Part shown: positions 25,689 through 32,063 of the stretch, one piece after another
Layout of the letters: the number at the start of each line of letters is the position of its first letter
Position numbering within the stretch: position 1 is the first letter of the stretch
From: JAWLFY01 sp964462125
Lineage (GTDB): Bacteria; Planctomycetota; Planctomycetia; Pirellulales; Pirellulaceae
Direction: 5' to 3'
DNA length: 32,063 bases
NCBI GenBank assembly: GCA_964462125.1
Contig: CAYWXT010000030.1
Span: 1-32,063, forward strand
Translations under genes and position numbers: made by a program
Notes under the pieces: generated by a model
What the model was told of the DNA's origin: nothing
What the model saw: the letters and a program-made list of their open reading frames with translations, nothing else
Databases searched by the model: none

Positions 25689-28600
25689 ATGACCCGACGC
25701 CACCGCAATCTCCCAGCATCCTTCCTTTGCGCGTTCATTGCCTTGTCCCTCCCCGCTGCATCGGCTCTCGGTCAGGAATCGGCCGAGCCGCCGCCCGCGG
25801 ACGAGGAAGCGAAACCCGACTTGTCCATCGCGGGGAACGAAAAGGTTGCGGAGATCATGCAGACGTTCCCGGGACGGGGGGTTCAAGCGGACGATTCGTC
25901 GCCAACCCCGGCGGAGGAAGCGGCGGAGGAATTCAGCGTTCGGGAGGGGCTGGAGATCGAATTGGTTGCTGCTGAGCCGGCAGTGCCCCAGCCCTTGTTT
26001 TTAAGTTGGGACTCCGCCGGCCGGATGTGGGTGGTGCAGTACCGCCAATACCAGTACCCGGCCGGGTTGAAGGTGATTCGTTATGACCAGCACCTGCGGG
26101 CCGTGTTTGACCGCGTTCCCGATCCTCCGCCGCACGGACCGCCGGGAGCGGACGTGATCACGGTCTTTGAGGACAGTGATGGTGACGGTCTTTATGATAC
26201 TCATCGCGACGTGATCGAGGGGCTCAACATCGCCACCTCGGTCCAGGTCGGTGATGGCGGCATCTGGGTTCTCAATCCGCCCTACCTGCTGTTCTATCCC
26301 GACGCCGATGGTGACGGCGTCCCCGATGACGACCCCGAAGTCCACCTCCGCGGCTTTGGGCTCCAAGACACTCATTCGGTCGCCAACAGCCTGACGCTGT
26401 CGCCCGACGGCTGGTTGTACGGCGCCAATGGCAGCACCACCACCGCGTCGGTCAGCAGCGAGGTGACCAAGGGGGTGTCGTACCAGGGCCAGTGCGTTTG
26501 GCGGTACCACCCCGAAACGAAGGTTTTCGAGATCTACGCCGAGGGGGGCGGCAACACGTTCAGTCTCGAGATCGATGCCAAGGGTCGCGTCTTCGCCGGC
26601 ACCAACGGCGGCAACACCCGCGGTTGGTATTTTCCCCAAGGCAGCTACTCCCGAAAGAACTGGGGCAAGCATGGGGCGTTGACGAACCCCTACGCGTTCG
26701 GCTTCTTCCAGCCGATGCGGTTTGAAGGGGACGGTCGGCGGTTCCCCCAAGCGTTCTGTATCTACGAAGGGGGCCTGCTTCCCAAGGCGTTTGACGGCAC
26801 GATCATCGCACCCAACTCGCTGCACAATCTCGTCTGGCACAGCCAACGCTTGCGCGACGGTTCGACCTACCGGACCGTGGACGAGCCGAACCTGTTGGAA
26901 AGCTCCGACCGTTGGTTCCGCCCGGTTTACAGTGGTGTTGGCCCCGACGGAGCCGTTTACCTGGCCGATTGGTACGACACGCGGCTGAGCCACGTCAGCC
27001 CGATCGACGACTGGCACAAAACCAGTGGCCGGGTTTACCGGGTGATCCCAGAGGATACCTCGCCCAGCTATCAGGAGGGGGATCTTCGCGAGAAAGAGTC
27101 ACGCGCGTTGATCGAGTTGTTCGACCATTCCAACAAGTGGGTCCGGCACCGCGCAGCGCTTGAACTTGGCTGGCGCGGCGACCGCTCGGTGACCGACTCG
27201 CTGGTTGAACAAGTCGACTCCGGCGGCAGCCTGGAATCGCTCTGGGCGCTGAACCTGATGGGCGACCTGACCCTCTCGCGAGCCGTTGAATGGTTCACGC
27301 ACGAGGACCCGCACATCCGCCGCTGGGTTGTCCGCTTGCTCGGCGATCGGCATGAGGGGCACCCAGAACTGGCATCCATGGCGGCCCGCGAAACCGACGT
27401 CCAAGTCCGCACGCAACTCGCCTCGACGGCCCAGCGGATCGAACCCGAGTTAGCGATTCCGGTGATCCGAGCACTGCTGTCCCACGACGAGGACCTGGAC
27501 GACCCCCACCAACCGCTGCTGCTGTGGTGGGCGTTGGAGGCCCATGCCGATGCGTGGGAATCGATCAAGCAGTTCGCTTCCAACCGCCAAGTATGGCAGA
27601 CCCCGCTGATGCAAGAAACGATCGCCTCACGGCTGATGCAACGTTACGGCGCGGCCGGTTCCCCCGAGGACCTGCAGCGCTGCGCCCGGTTGTTGGAACT
27701 CGCCCCCGATGAGGATTCGAGGACACAGCTGATTGTCGGACTGAGCCGCGCTTTCGAGGGACGATCGTTGCCGCCGTTGCCCGATTCGCTCACCGAGGCG
27801 CTGAACCAACACCGCTCCTCGCACGGGGAATCGGGGCTCGCGCTGGGACTGCGTCAGAACGCTTCCGAGGTGATTGACGACGCCCTGGAGATCCTGACCG
27901 ACGAGTCTGCCGATTTGGTGACACGGATCGAGGTGGCCAAGACACTCGGCGAAGTCCCTCACGAGGAGGCGTTGAAGACGTTGCTCAGCCTGGCCGGCGG
28001 CCGGGGCACGCGCGAAGCGGCGCTGCAGCGGGTCGCGATTCAATCGCTCACCGCCTACGACGCCCCGTCGATCCCCCAGGCGTTGGTCAACGGCTTCGGC
28101 GGGGCGATCTCCAACGAACACGGGCTTCGCGCCGCCGCCTGCCGAACCCTGGCCAGCCGTCCGGAATGGGCCCTGGCGCTGCTTGGAGAACTCAACCAGT
28201 GGCGGCTGAAACGGGAAGACGTTCCCGTCGATGTCGTGCAACAACTTCGCGCGTACGACGATCCACGGATCGTGGAAGCGACTGAGACCGCGTTCGGACC
28301 CCCGGTGGGGTCAACGTCAGAAGAGAAGCAAGCGATGATGGGTCAGATCCGCGAGATTCTCGCCGACGGCACGGGGAATCCAGGTCCGGGGAAAGCGATC
28401 TATGCCGAGAATTGTGGCAACTGTCACCAACTCTTTGGCGAGGGGAACAAGGTGGGGCCGGCGCTGGACGGCTACGAGCGCGGCAACGTCAATTTCTGGC
28501 TGGCCGGCATCATCGAGCCAAGCCTGGAGATCCGTGAAGGTTTTCAGTCCTACGTTGCTCTGACCGACGACGGCCGGGTGATCAACGGCATGATCGCGGA

Positions 28601-28784
28601 CCAAGGTCCCCAGACCGTGACCTTGCGGAACGCCGACAACCAGCTGACGGTGCTGAGCCGTGACGAGATCGAGGAACTCAAAACGCTGCCGACATCGTTG
28701 ATGCCGGAAGACACCCTCGAGGAGTTGACCGAGGACCAGATCCGCGACCTGTTCGCCTACCTGATGCTGGGGACAGGAAGGTAA
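25689..28784 (+). CDS. PVC-type heme-binding CxxCH protein with HEAT-like repeats
   Basis: Secreted cytochrome-like protein of a family expanded in Planctomycetes-Verrucomicrobia-Chlamydiae. 1031 residues from ATG 25689, chosen because it opens a Sec signal peptide (FLCAFIALSLPAASALGQ). Domains: a beta-propeller, sugar-dehydrogenase-like part (about 85-455) beginning FSVREGLEIELVAAEPAVPQP, with HSVANSLTLSPDGWLYGANG and DGAVYLADWYDTR; helical HEAT-like repeats (about 475-880); and a C-terminal cytochrome domain with CGNCH (heme Cys909, Cys912, His913) in a KAIYAENCGNCHQLFGEG context. The end (EELTEDQIRDLFAYLM) is typical. It probably oxidises or binds carbohydrate in the periplasm, but the substrate is not known. 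It converges on the cassette region. Confidence 0.94.
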   Translation: MTRRHRNLPASFLCAFIALSLPAASALGQESAEPPPADEEAKPDLSIAGNEKVAEIMQTFPGRGVQADDSSPTPAEEAAEEFSVREGLEIELVAAEPAVPQPLFLSWDSAGRMWVVQYRQYQYPAGLKVIRYDQHLRAVFDRVPDPPPHGPPGADVITVFEDSDGDGLYDTHRDVIEGLNIATSVQVGDGGIWVLNPPYLLFYPDADGDGVPDDDPEVHLRGFGLQDTHSVANSLTLSPDGWLYGANGSTTTASVSSEVTKGVSYQGQCVWRYHPETKVFEIYAEGGGNTFSLEIDAKGRVFAGTNGGNTRGWYFPQGSYSRKNWGKHGALTNPYAFGFFQPMRFEGDGRRFPQAFCIYEGGLLPKAFDGTIIAPNSLHNLVWHSQRLRDGSTYRTVDEPNLLESSDRWFRPVYSGVGPDGAVYLADWYDTRLSHVSPIDDWHKTSGRVYRVIPEDTSPSYQEGDLREKESRALIELFDHSNKWVRHRAALELGWRGDRSVTDSLVEQVDSGGSLESLWALNLMGDLTLSRAVEWFTHEDPHIRRWVVRLLGDRHEGHPELASMAARETDVQVRTQLASTAQRIEPELAIPVIRALLSHDEDLDDPHQPLLLWWALEAHADAWESIKQFASNRQVWQTPLMQETIASRLMQRYGAAGSPEDLQRCARLLELAPDEDSRTQLIVGLSRAFEGRSLPPLPDSLTEALNQHRSSHGESGLALGLRQNASEVIDDALEILTDESADLVTRIEVAKTLGEVPHEEALKTLLSLAGGRGTREAALQRVAIQSLTAYDAPSIPQALVNGFGGAISNEHGLRAAACRTLASRPEWALALLGELNQWRLKREDVPVDVVQQLRAYDDPRIVEATETAFGPPVGSTSEEKQAMMGQIREILADGTGNPGPGKAIYAENCGNCHQLFGEGNKVGPALDGYERGNVNFWLAGIIEPSLEIREGFQSYVALTDDGRVINGMIADQGPQTVTLRNADNQLTVLSRDEIEELKTLPTSLMPEDTLEELTEDQIRDLFAYLMLGTGR

Positions 28785-28937
28785 ACGTCTCCAGCTCGTA
28801 CTCGTACTCGAATCCAATGCTGCATAGCTCGCATTACAATATCTCCCGACCGGTGAGGTCCGGCTTGAGGTTCAGGACTTTTGGCACACGCGTTTAACAA
28901 AGTGAGCAGTTCCGAAACGATGTCAAGCCACCCTAAA
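28785..28937. other. Noncoding junction between the PVC cytochrome gene and the cassette array
   Basis: About 150 bases without a gene. It contains a short CTCGTA direct duplication (from about 28795) and is the left boundary of the attC-like array. No clear terminator hairpin was found. Confidence 0.4.
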
Positions 28938-28938
28938 T

Positions 28939-29015
28939 AACGCCGGAGTTGAACCGCCCGAAGTTGACTTGGACGTCAACGGAGGGCGTGGCCGGGTCGG
29001 CTCCAACGATGGTTC
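28939..29015 (-). repeat. attC-like site A (75-bp repeat copy A)
   Basis: Outer AAC (28939-28941) and GTTC (29012-29015); spacers of 6 and 4 bases; stem 28948-28961 with 28992-29007, containing one-base bulges at both of the positions seen in site B, on the same strand. Inside is a perfect hairpin GTTGAC-TTGGAC-GTCAAC (28963-28980). It is 71/75 identical to site B (28945-29019 against 29447-29521). It begins about 18 bases after the stop of the gene at 29034. Confidence 0.6.
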
Positions 29016-29033
29016 GACCATTCGATACGGCAG

Positions 29034-29417
29034 CTATTTCAACGCCTCGACCTCGTGCACGTCCATGTACACCCACCAGCCCTCAGGAAACGGAGACGGA
29101 TTATCTTTCGTACCTCCGGAATGGTGTTCGGTGCCAAGCGTCCCACGCACTCGCACACGCACCGGGACTTGCAGATGACCAAGTTGCTTCGGTTCACGGC
29201 TGTGATCTGCACCGTACAGTGCACACTTCTGCCCGTCCAGTAGCATGAGATAGTAACGGTAGACGAATTTAGGGTGGACGCCTAATTGGCCTTCGAGTGT
29301 CCACAGTTTGGTGGCCTTCGCCTCATCGCCCGCAGCCGCAGCACGGATGCCGGCCCCGATCGTCACAGTTCCAGCAATCGCACCTGCAACGGCAGAACGA
29401 CGATTCAGATACTTCAT
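29034..29417 (-). CDS. Small secreted hypothetical protein, cassette gene
   Basis: 127 residues, not recognised. The N-terminus (NRRSAVAGAIAGTVTIGAG...AAAAG) is a twin-arginine-like signal, so export is likely. The mature part is about 95 residues with GQLGVHPKFVYRYYLMLLDGQKCALYG, VRVRGTLG and a C-terminal GWWVYMDVHEVEAL, consistent with a small beta-rich (OB-like) domain; this is a guess from the pattern. ATG lies about 24 bases after the GTT of site B, and its stop precedes site A. These are the short leader and tight 3' site expected of an integron cassette. Confidence 0.7.
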   Translation of the reverse strand: MKYLNRRSAVAGAIAGTVTIGAGIRAAAAGDEAKATKLWTLEGQLGVHPKFVYRYYLMLLDGQKCALYGADHSREPKQLGHLQVPVRVRVRGTLGTEHHSGGTKDNPSPFPEGWWVYMDVHEVEALK

Positions 29418-29439
29418 GATGAATCTCCATACTTTGGCG

Positions 29440-29517
29440 GAACGGTGGAGTTGAGCCGCCCGGAGTTGACTTGGACGCCAACGGAGGGCGTGGCCGGGTC
29501 GGCTCCAACGAAGGTTC
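29440..29517 (-). repeat. attC-like site B (75-bp repeat copy B)
   Basis: GAAC (29440-29443) and GTTC (29514-29517) are complementary ends with spacers of 6 and 4 bases. Stem: GTTGAGCCG-CCCGG (29450-29463) with CCGGG-T-CGGCT-C-CAAC (29494-29509). The extra T (29499) and C (29505) are unpaired and both lie on the gene-proximal arm. Its gene-proximal end is about 15 bases after the stop of the gene at 29532. Confidence 0.62.
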
Positions 29518-29531
29518 GACCGGCTGGACCA

Positions 29532-30335
29532 CTAGCGTACAGCGGCCGGGGCGTTCCACTCGTCCAGTAGGCCCTTCAGTGCCGTGCGATTGCGGTCGTT
29601 GGTCTCATTTGCGATGGCCAGACGCACCCACTTGATGTTGGCCTCGGACTTGAAGTGCTTCAGGGCACGCACTCCATGGTCGAGCGACAGCTCCGTATCG
29701 CCGGCGACGACGCGCTTGGCCCAGGTCTCCAGCGGCTTGTCGACCGGGACGAAGACGATGGGCAGGCCATCTTGAATCACAAGGTTGGCCTGTTTGACCA
29801 AGCTGAGCTCGGTGCGCAGCTGGAAGGTGCGCATCCGCAAGACGCCCGGCAGTCGTCGTGCGGTCCTACGCAGGATCCCGAGTACCTCCTTCTCCGTATT
29901 TACCTGGGTGAGCACACCGTCCTCACCAAGCGACAGTCGCATCAGCGTCGGCTCCGAGAAATCGATAATGACGCCAGCGCTCTCCGAATTGCCATGCGTC
30001 TCATACGGCGAATTGAGCACCAGTCGGGCACTGGACTTGATCCAGGTCTCGATCTGCTTGCGTTTGGCGAACAAATAGAAATATCCCTGCTCGCGGTGCC
30101 CACCCTTGATCACCTCTTCCACCTCAAAGCGGATCTTGTAGGTCGCCTGACCTAGCTGCTCGCGTTCGCCGTCGATCTCCAGGATCCGGCCAAGCAGAAC
30201 CATCTCGGAGTTGTGGACCACAGCCTGCAACGACCGGTAGCTGGCGGGGCCGAGCTGGGCGAGGGCGTCGGAACTGAGCAGAGAGACGAGAAGGCCCAGT
30301 ACCGCTATGGACGATGTGGAGTGAAGCCTGAACAT
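29532..30335 (-). CDS. Secreted hypothetical protein, cassette gene
   Basis: 267 residues, not recognised. A Sec signal peptide (VLGLLVSLLSSDALAQ, cleavage about residue 26) implies export. The mature part starts SLQAVVHNSEMVLLGRILEI and contains YKIRFEVEEVIKG, a pattern seen in secreted beta-domains of unknown function; the C-terminal half resembles short helical repeats (VVAGDTELSLDHGVRALKHF, VRLAIANETNDRNRTALKGL). ATG is about 35 bases after the GTT of site 2, and site B follows the stop. Confidence 0.75.
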   Translation of the reverse strand: MFRLHSTSSIAVLGLLVSLLSSDALAQLGPASYRSLQAVVHNSEMVLLGRILEIDGEREQLGQATYKIRFEVEEVIKGGHREQGYFYLFAKRKQIETWIKSSARLVLNSPYETHGNSESAGVIIDFSEPTLMRLSLGEDGVLTQVNTEKEVLGILRRTARRLPGVLRMRTFQLRTELSLVKQANLVIQDGLPIVFVPVDKPLETWAKRVVAGDTELSLDHGVRALKHFKSEANIKWVRLAIANETNDRNRTALKGLLDEWNAPAAVR

Positions 30336-30368
30336 AACGCTTCTCGGATTGGTTTCGTGTTGCGGGAC

Positions 30369-30452
30369 GAACGACGGCGGTCACCGCGACCGAGCGGACG
30401 ACTGTCCATCACCCAGTGACGCTTTCAAGGTCTCCCGTGGACCGTGTGGTTC
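30369..30452 (-). repeat. attC-like site 2
   Basis: GAAC (30369-30372) and GTTC (30449-30452) are the ends. Spacers GACGG and TGTG are followed by a stem of CGGTCACCGCGACC (30378-30391) with GGTCTCCCGTGGACCG (30429-30444), with an extra base after CGGTC in the gene-proximal arm. Its right half is nearly identical to that of site 1 (GGTCTCCCGTGGA), and the left half shares CGAACGAC. The central 37 bases are a variable terminal loop. Confidence 0.6.
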
Positions 30453-30642
30453 GTCTGATTTTACCGGAGAAGTAGGGCCGCCGTCGAGTTTCGGGATCCA
30501 ACGGAGCATCAATCCGTAGTCCGGCGACGTGCAGTGTCGCTGCGGAACGGTTCTGGAAGTGGTGCGGAAGTGATGACGTGGCCGCTTTCAGCGAGAAGTC
30601 GCGTCGCAGTGAGGTGCGAACGAGCATGGAGTCGTGCGGCAC
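30409..30642 (-). CDS. Doubtful small ORF in a cassette
   Basis: 77 residues, Arg/Ser-rich, no recognised motif. It starts about 30 bases after the GTT of site 3, as cassette genes do, but it reads through the first half of site 2 and the composition looks non-coding. It may be the degraded or empty cargo of a roughly 300-base cassette. Low confidence. Confidence 0.2.
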   Translation of the reverse strand: MPHDSMLVRTSLRRDFSLKAATSSLPHHFQNRSAATLHVAGLRIDAPLDPETRRRPYFSGKIRRTTRSTGDLESVTG

Positions 30643-30670
30643 CAGCGTTCGAGGTGGCCGCCTTCACCGC

Positions 30671-30769
30671 GAACGATCTGGCACGATAAGTCGCCGGGGC
30701 ATCCGTTCGTTTAACGCGGCGACTCAGGGATTGCCGTCATCACGGCCGCCGTACATTTGGTGCGAGTTA
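30671..30769 (-). repeat. attC-like site 3 (weak)
   Basis: CGCGAAC (30668-30674) pairs with GTTATCGCG (30766-30774) apart from an extra T. The inner arms CTGGCACGATAAGTCGCCGG (from 30678) and CCGCCGTACATTTGGTGCGAG (ending 30766) pair only partly, with several mismatches. It begins 5 bases after the stop of the gene at 30776, the expected position. It may be a diverged attC. Confidence 0.4.
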
Positions 30770-30775
30770 TCGCGA

Positions 30776-31051
30776 TCAGGCGTCAGCAAGCACCTCAACA
30801 TTACACGAAACGCCGAGGTCAGTGAGGACCGATTCTAGCCCTTCCGAAAGTGCGATAGCGTCGTCCATGGGAAGGTTCGCAATCAAAAGCTGCGCATTTG
30901 GATCATCGTCCGGGTATTTTCCACCACCACCCAGTACCGCGCGTCCGTTCTTGGTGACGTAGACGCTCCAGGGTGTCCGCTCTGCATTGCTCTGCCAAGT
31001 TGCGCCAAATCCAATCGCGGTGATTAGCAGTCGGGACCCGCTATGACTCAT
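30776..31051 (-). CDS. Hypothetical cassette protein, 91 residues
   Basis: Not recognised. It contains WSVYVTKNGRAVLGGGGKYPDDDPNAQLLIANLPMDDAIALSEGLESVL, a pattern of beta strands followed by a helix. No signal peptide or membrane helix is obvious. The ATG is about 60 bases after the GTT of site 1 and the stop is 5 bases from site 3, so it is the only gene of its cassette. Confidence 0.6.
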   Translation of the reverse strand: MSHSGSRLLITAIGFGATWQSNAERTPWSVYVTKNGRAVLGGGGKYPDDDPNAQLLIANLPMDDAIALSEGLESVLTDLGVSCNVEVLADA

Positions 31052-31110
31052 TCGACTGGAAGTGGCTTCTCGAAATGGTCTTCACTGCATACGCAAGGCA
31101 CGAATGCGAC

Positions 31111-31195
31111 GAACGACCCGGATCACGGGGACCGAGGAGCTGACGTTGAATTCAGGACCGACGACGCCGAGGTCTCCCGTGGATCCGATGGTTAC
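31111..31195 (-). repeat. attC-like site 1
   Basis: GAAC (31111-31114) and GTTAC (31191-31195); the second overlaps the stop codon of the BrnT-like gene. Spacers GACC and ATG. Stem CGGATCACGGG (31119-31129) with CCCGTGGATCCG (31176-31187): 11 pairs and one extra G, on the gene-proximal arm. GACC/GGTC extends it. Between the arms is a variable loop of about 36 bases. This is the clearest attC-like site. Confidence 0.65.
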
Positions 31196-31542
31196 CCGTC
31201 CGCTTGTGCCGGTGGACTGGCAAGGTATGAACGCAGCGCATCGTTGACTGCAGCCGAGTCCGGGAAGCGAGCGCTGATGTCCTGGTCCAAGACAACCATC
31301 CGAACCTCCCCTTTGAAGTGGTGGGTGTACTTACTAATCTCGCGGTCGGTGTGCCAGACAACCAGTAGTCTACCATGGTCGAAGAAACCGAGCGTCAGGT
31401 AGCGGTCTTCGTCGTCGCTGTGTCTTGGGTCGTGGACAGTGCGCGAGCGCTGATCTTGGAACACCGAGGCGGCTTCGTCAAAGCCAACGCCATGTTTCGA
31501 CCGATTAGCCGCGTCCTTGTTCTGCTCCCACTCAAATCGCAA
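31192..31542 (-). CDS. BrnT-family toxin fused to an antitoxin-like C-terminus
   Basis: 116 residues. Residues 1-67 match BrnT ribonuclease toxins: FEWEQNKDAANRSKHGVGF, DEAASVFQD, HSDDEDRYLTLGF and RLLVVWHTDRE. The strand that normally follows (IRIISAR-type, then a C-terminal helix) is missing. Instead residues 71-107 (KYTHHFKGEVRMVVLDQDI, FPDSAAVNDALRSYL) resemble the C-terminal part of small antitoxins whose genes sit next to such toxins. It looks like an in-frame deletion fusion, perhaps inactive or self-neutralised. The start is TTG with GGAG 7 bases upstream; it is in frame with the preceding gene, separated by its TGA. The stop is inside site 1. Confidence 0.72.
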   Translation of the reverse strand: MRFEWEQNKDAANRSKHGVGFDEAASVFQDQRSRTVHDPRHSDDEDRYLTLGFFDHGRLLVVWHTDREISKYTHHFKGEVRMVVLDQDISARFPDSAAVNDALRSYLASPPAQADG

Positions 31543-31557
31543 GGACGTGCTCCAGCG

Positions 31558-32043
31558 TCAAGCGTTGTTGTCGTTGTTTTGGAGTTTTGAATTCGGAATC
31601 TGTGTGTCCGGTACGAAAAGACAGGCTAAAGGTGCAGCAGCACAAAACAGACCCAGAAACCAACCGACGCCCACTGTCGCCTTGCCGCTAGACAACGCAA
31701 AACTTATTGGAATAGTGACCCAGACTGCGGCGAGAACGGCGACAATCCAGAGGGCAATCCTTGGAATGGCAAATGCATTCGATGATCGCATGATTTGGAT
31801 GACGTTGGCGCCAATTGCAATAGCAATGACGAACCACAGTGGTGTTTTGACCAAAAGCGTCACATGGCCATTCAGGCCTGTAACGTCGAATGCCATGCCT
31901 TGAAACGCCGAATCGAATAAGTTGCCGAGCCCAGCTGGGATCTGCATTTCGGCATTGCGAATCGTCATCCACGTCATCGGCAGAGACACGAGTCCCGAGA
32001 CGATGCCGGCGGCTAAAAGCGTGTTCTTTTGCTTTTGGTTCAT
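31558..32043 (-). CDS. Hypothetical four-helix membrane protein, cassette gene
   Basis: 161 residues, not recognised. Hydrophobic helices at about 8-25, 68-86, 94-116 and 124-145, so probably an inner-membrane protein. The C-terminal tail is Asn-rich (NSKLQNNDNNA). DNA here is less GC-rich than the rest of the window. It lies 15 bases before the BrnT-like gene in the same frame; no attC-like site separates them, so they may share one cassette. The leader runs off the window edge after 20 bases. Confidence 0.65.
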   Translation of the reverse strand: MNQKQKNTLLAAGIVSGLVSLPMTWMTIRNAEMQIPAGLGNLFDSAFQGMAFDVTGLNGHVTLLVKTPLWFVIAIAIGANVIQIMRSSNAFAIPRIALWIVAVLAAVWVTIPISFALSSGKATVGVGWFLGLFCAAAPLACLFVPDTQIPNSKLQNNDNNA

Positions 32044-32063
32044 TGCGTATGCCTTCGACTAGT

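Larger units (their letters stand above)
28938..32063 (-). mobile_element. Candidate integron gene-cassette array (distal part)
   Basis: At least six small genes run on the minus strand and are separated by imperfect palindromes that begin 0-20 bases after gene stops. In every palindrome the outer ends are GAAC/GTTC-like (AAC..GTT), short unpaired spacers follow, then a stem in which the gene-proximal arm has an extra base. This matches attC sites (R'', L'', L', R') in their normal orientation relative to the genes. Cassette boundaries at the GTT give units of about 440, 300, 930 and 500 bases plus a first one running off the right edge. Base composition is visibly less GC-rich toward the right end. 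No integrase is present; from the polarity it would be to the right of the window. Confidence 0.6.

Noticed and set aside
28938..29520. Sites A and B as canonical attC by the strict RYYYAAC/GTTRRRY consensus
   Set aside because: The ends contain AAC and GTT but not the full consensus, so they are reported only as attC-like on structural grounds.
1..32063. tRNA, rRNA and CRISPR arrays
   Set aside because: No cloverleaf, rRNA core sequence or regularly spaced repeats were seen by reading; a tRNA search tool would be decisive.

Overview
The window looks like a chromosomal segment of a planctomycete, most likely Pirellulaceae (Rhodopirellula-like). The reasons are the planctomycete-type cytochrome/DUF1549/DUF1553 protein beside a DUF1501 protein, a PVC-type heme protein, high GC, few Shine-Dalgarno sequences, and dispersed GC-rich hairpin repeats between genes. 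This placement is inference from gene content; no marker gene or RNA gene is present.

Layout. 1-3.9 kb (+): partial PSD1 cytochrome and DUF1501 gene pair. 3.9-5.1 kb (-): aroB, divergent from a small membrane-anchored hypothetical gene. 6.1-7.7 kb (+): membrane-anchored prenyltransferase/squalene-oxidase-repeat protein. 8.0-11.8 kb (+): a tight cluster of an LRR membrane protein, an M24 aminopeptidase, accB and accC, with a perfect 15-bp UUCG hairpin in its leader. 12.1-16.8 kb (+): a very long orphan secretin translationally coupled to a lipoprotein. 16.8-25.1 kb (-): a complete beta-oxidation operon (acyl-CoA synthetase, thiolase, FadB/FadJ-type multifunctional enzyme, FadE-type acyl-CoA dehydrogenase) ending in a patatin-like lipase. 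Its genes overlap or nearly touch, so the lipase may release the fatty acids that the other four enzymes activate and degrade. 25.7-28.8 kb (+): a PVC-type cytochrome with propeller, HEAT-like and C-terminal CxxCH parts.

28.9-32.06 kb (-) is different. It holds small unrelated genes on one strand (secreted, membrane, toxin-antitoxin-like, unknown). Most are followed within a few to 20 bases by an imperfect palindrome with GAAC/GTTC-type ends, short unpaired spacers, and a stem in which the gene-proximal arm carries an extra base. That is the architecture of integron attC sites. I count five candidate sites in two sequence families and about five cassettes. I read this as the distal part of a chromosomal integron cassette array. 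The integrase should lie beyond the right edge. This is the most interesting part of the window. One cassette gene appears to be a BrnT toxin fused in frame to the C-terminal part of an antitoxin.

Smaller structures worth noting: a dispersed REP-like hairpin with the core GGCTCGGCGAGCC (three copies, one inside the secretin coding region), a second palindrome family at 11.9 kb, and palindromic operator candidates upstream of the fatty-acid operon and between aroB and its divergent neighbour. No rRNA, tRNA, CRISPR array or intact insertion sequence was seen.
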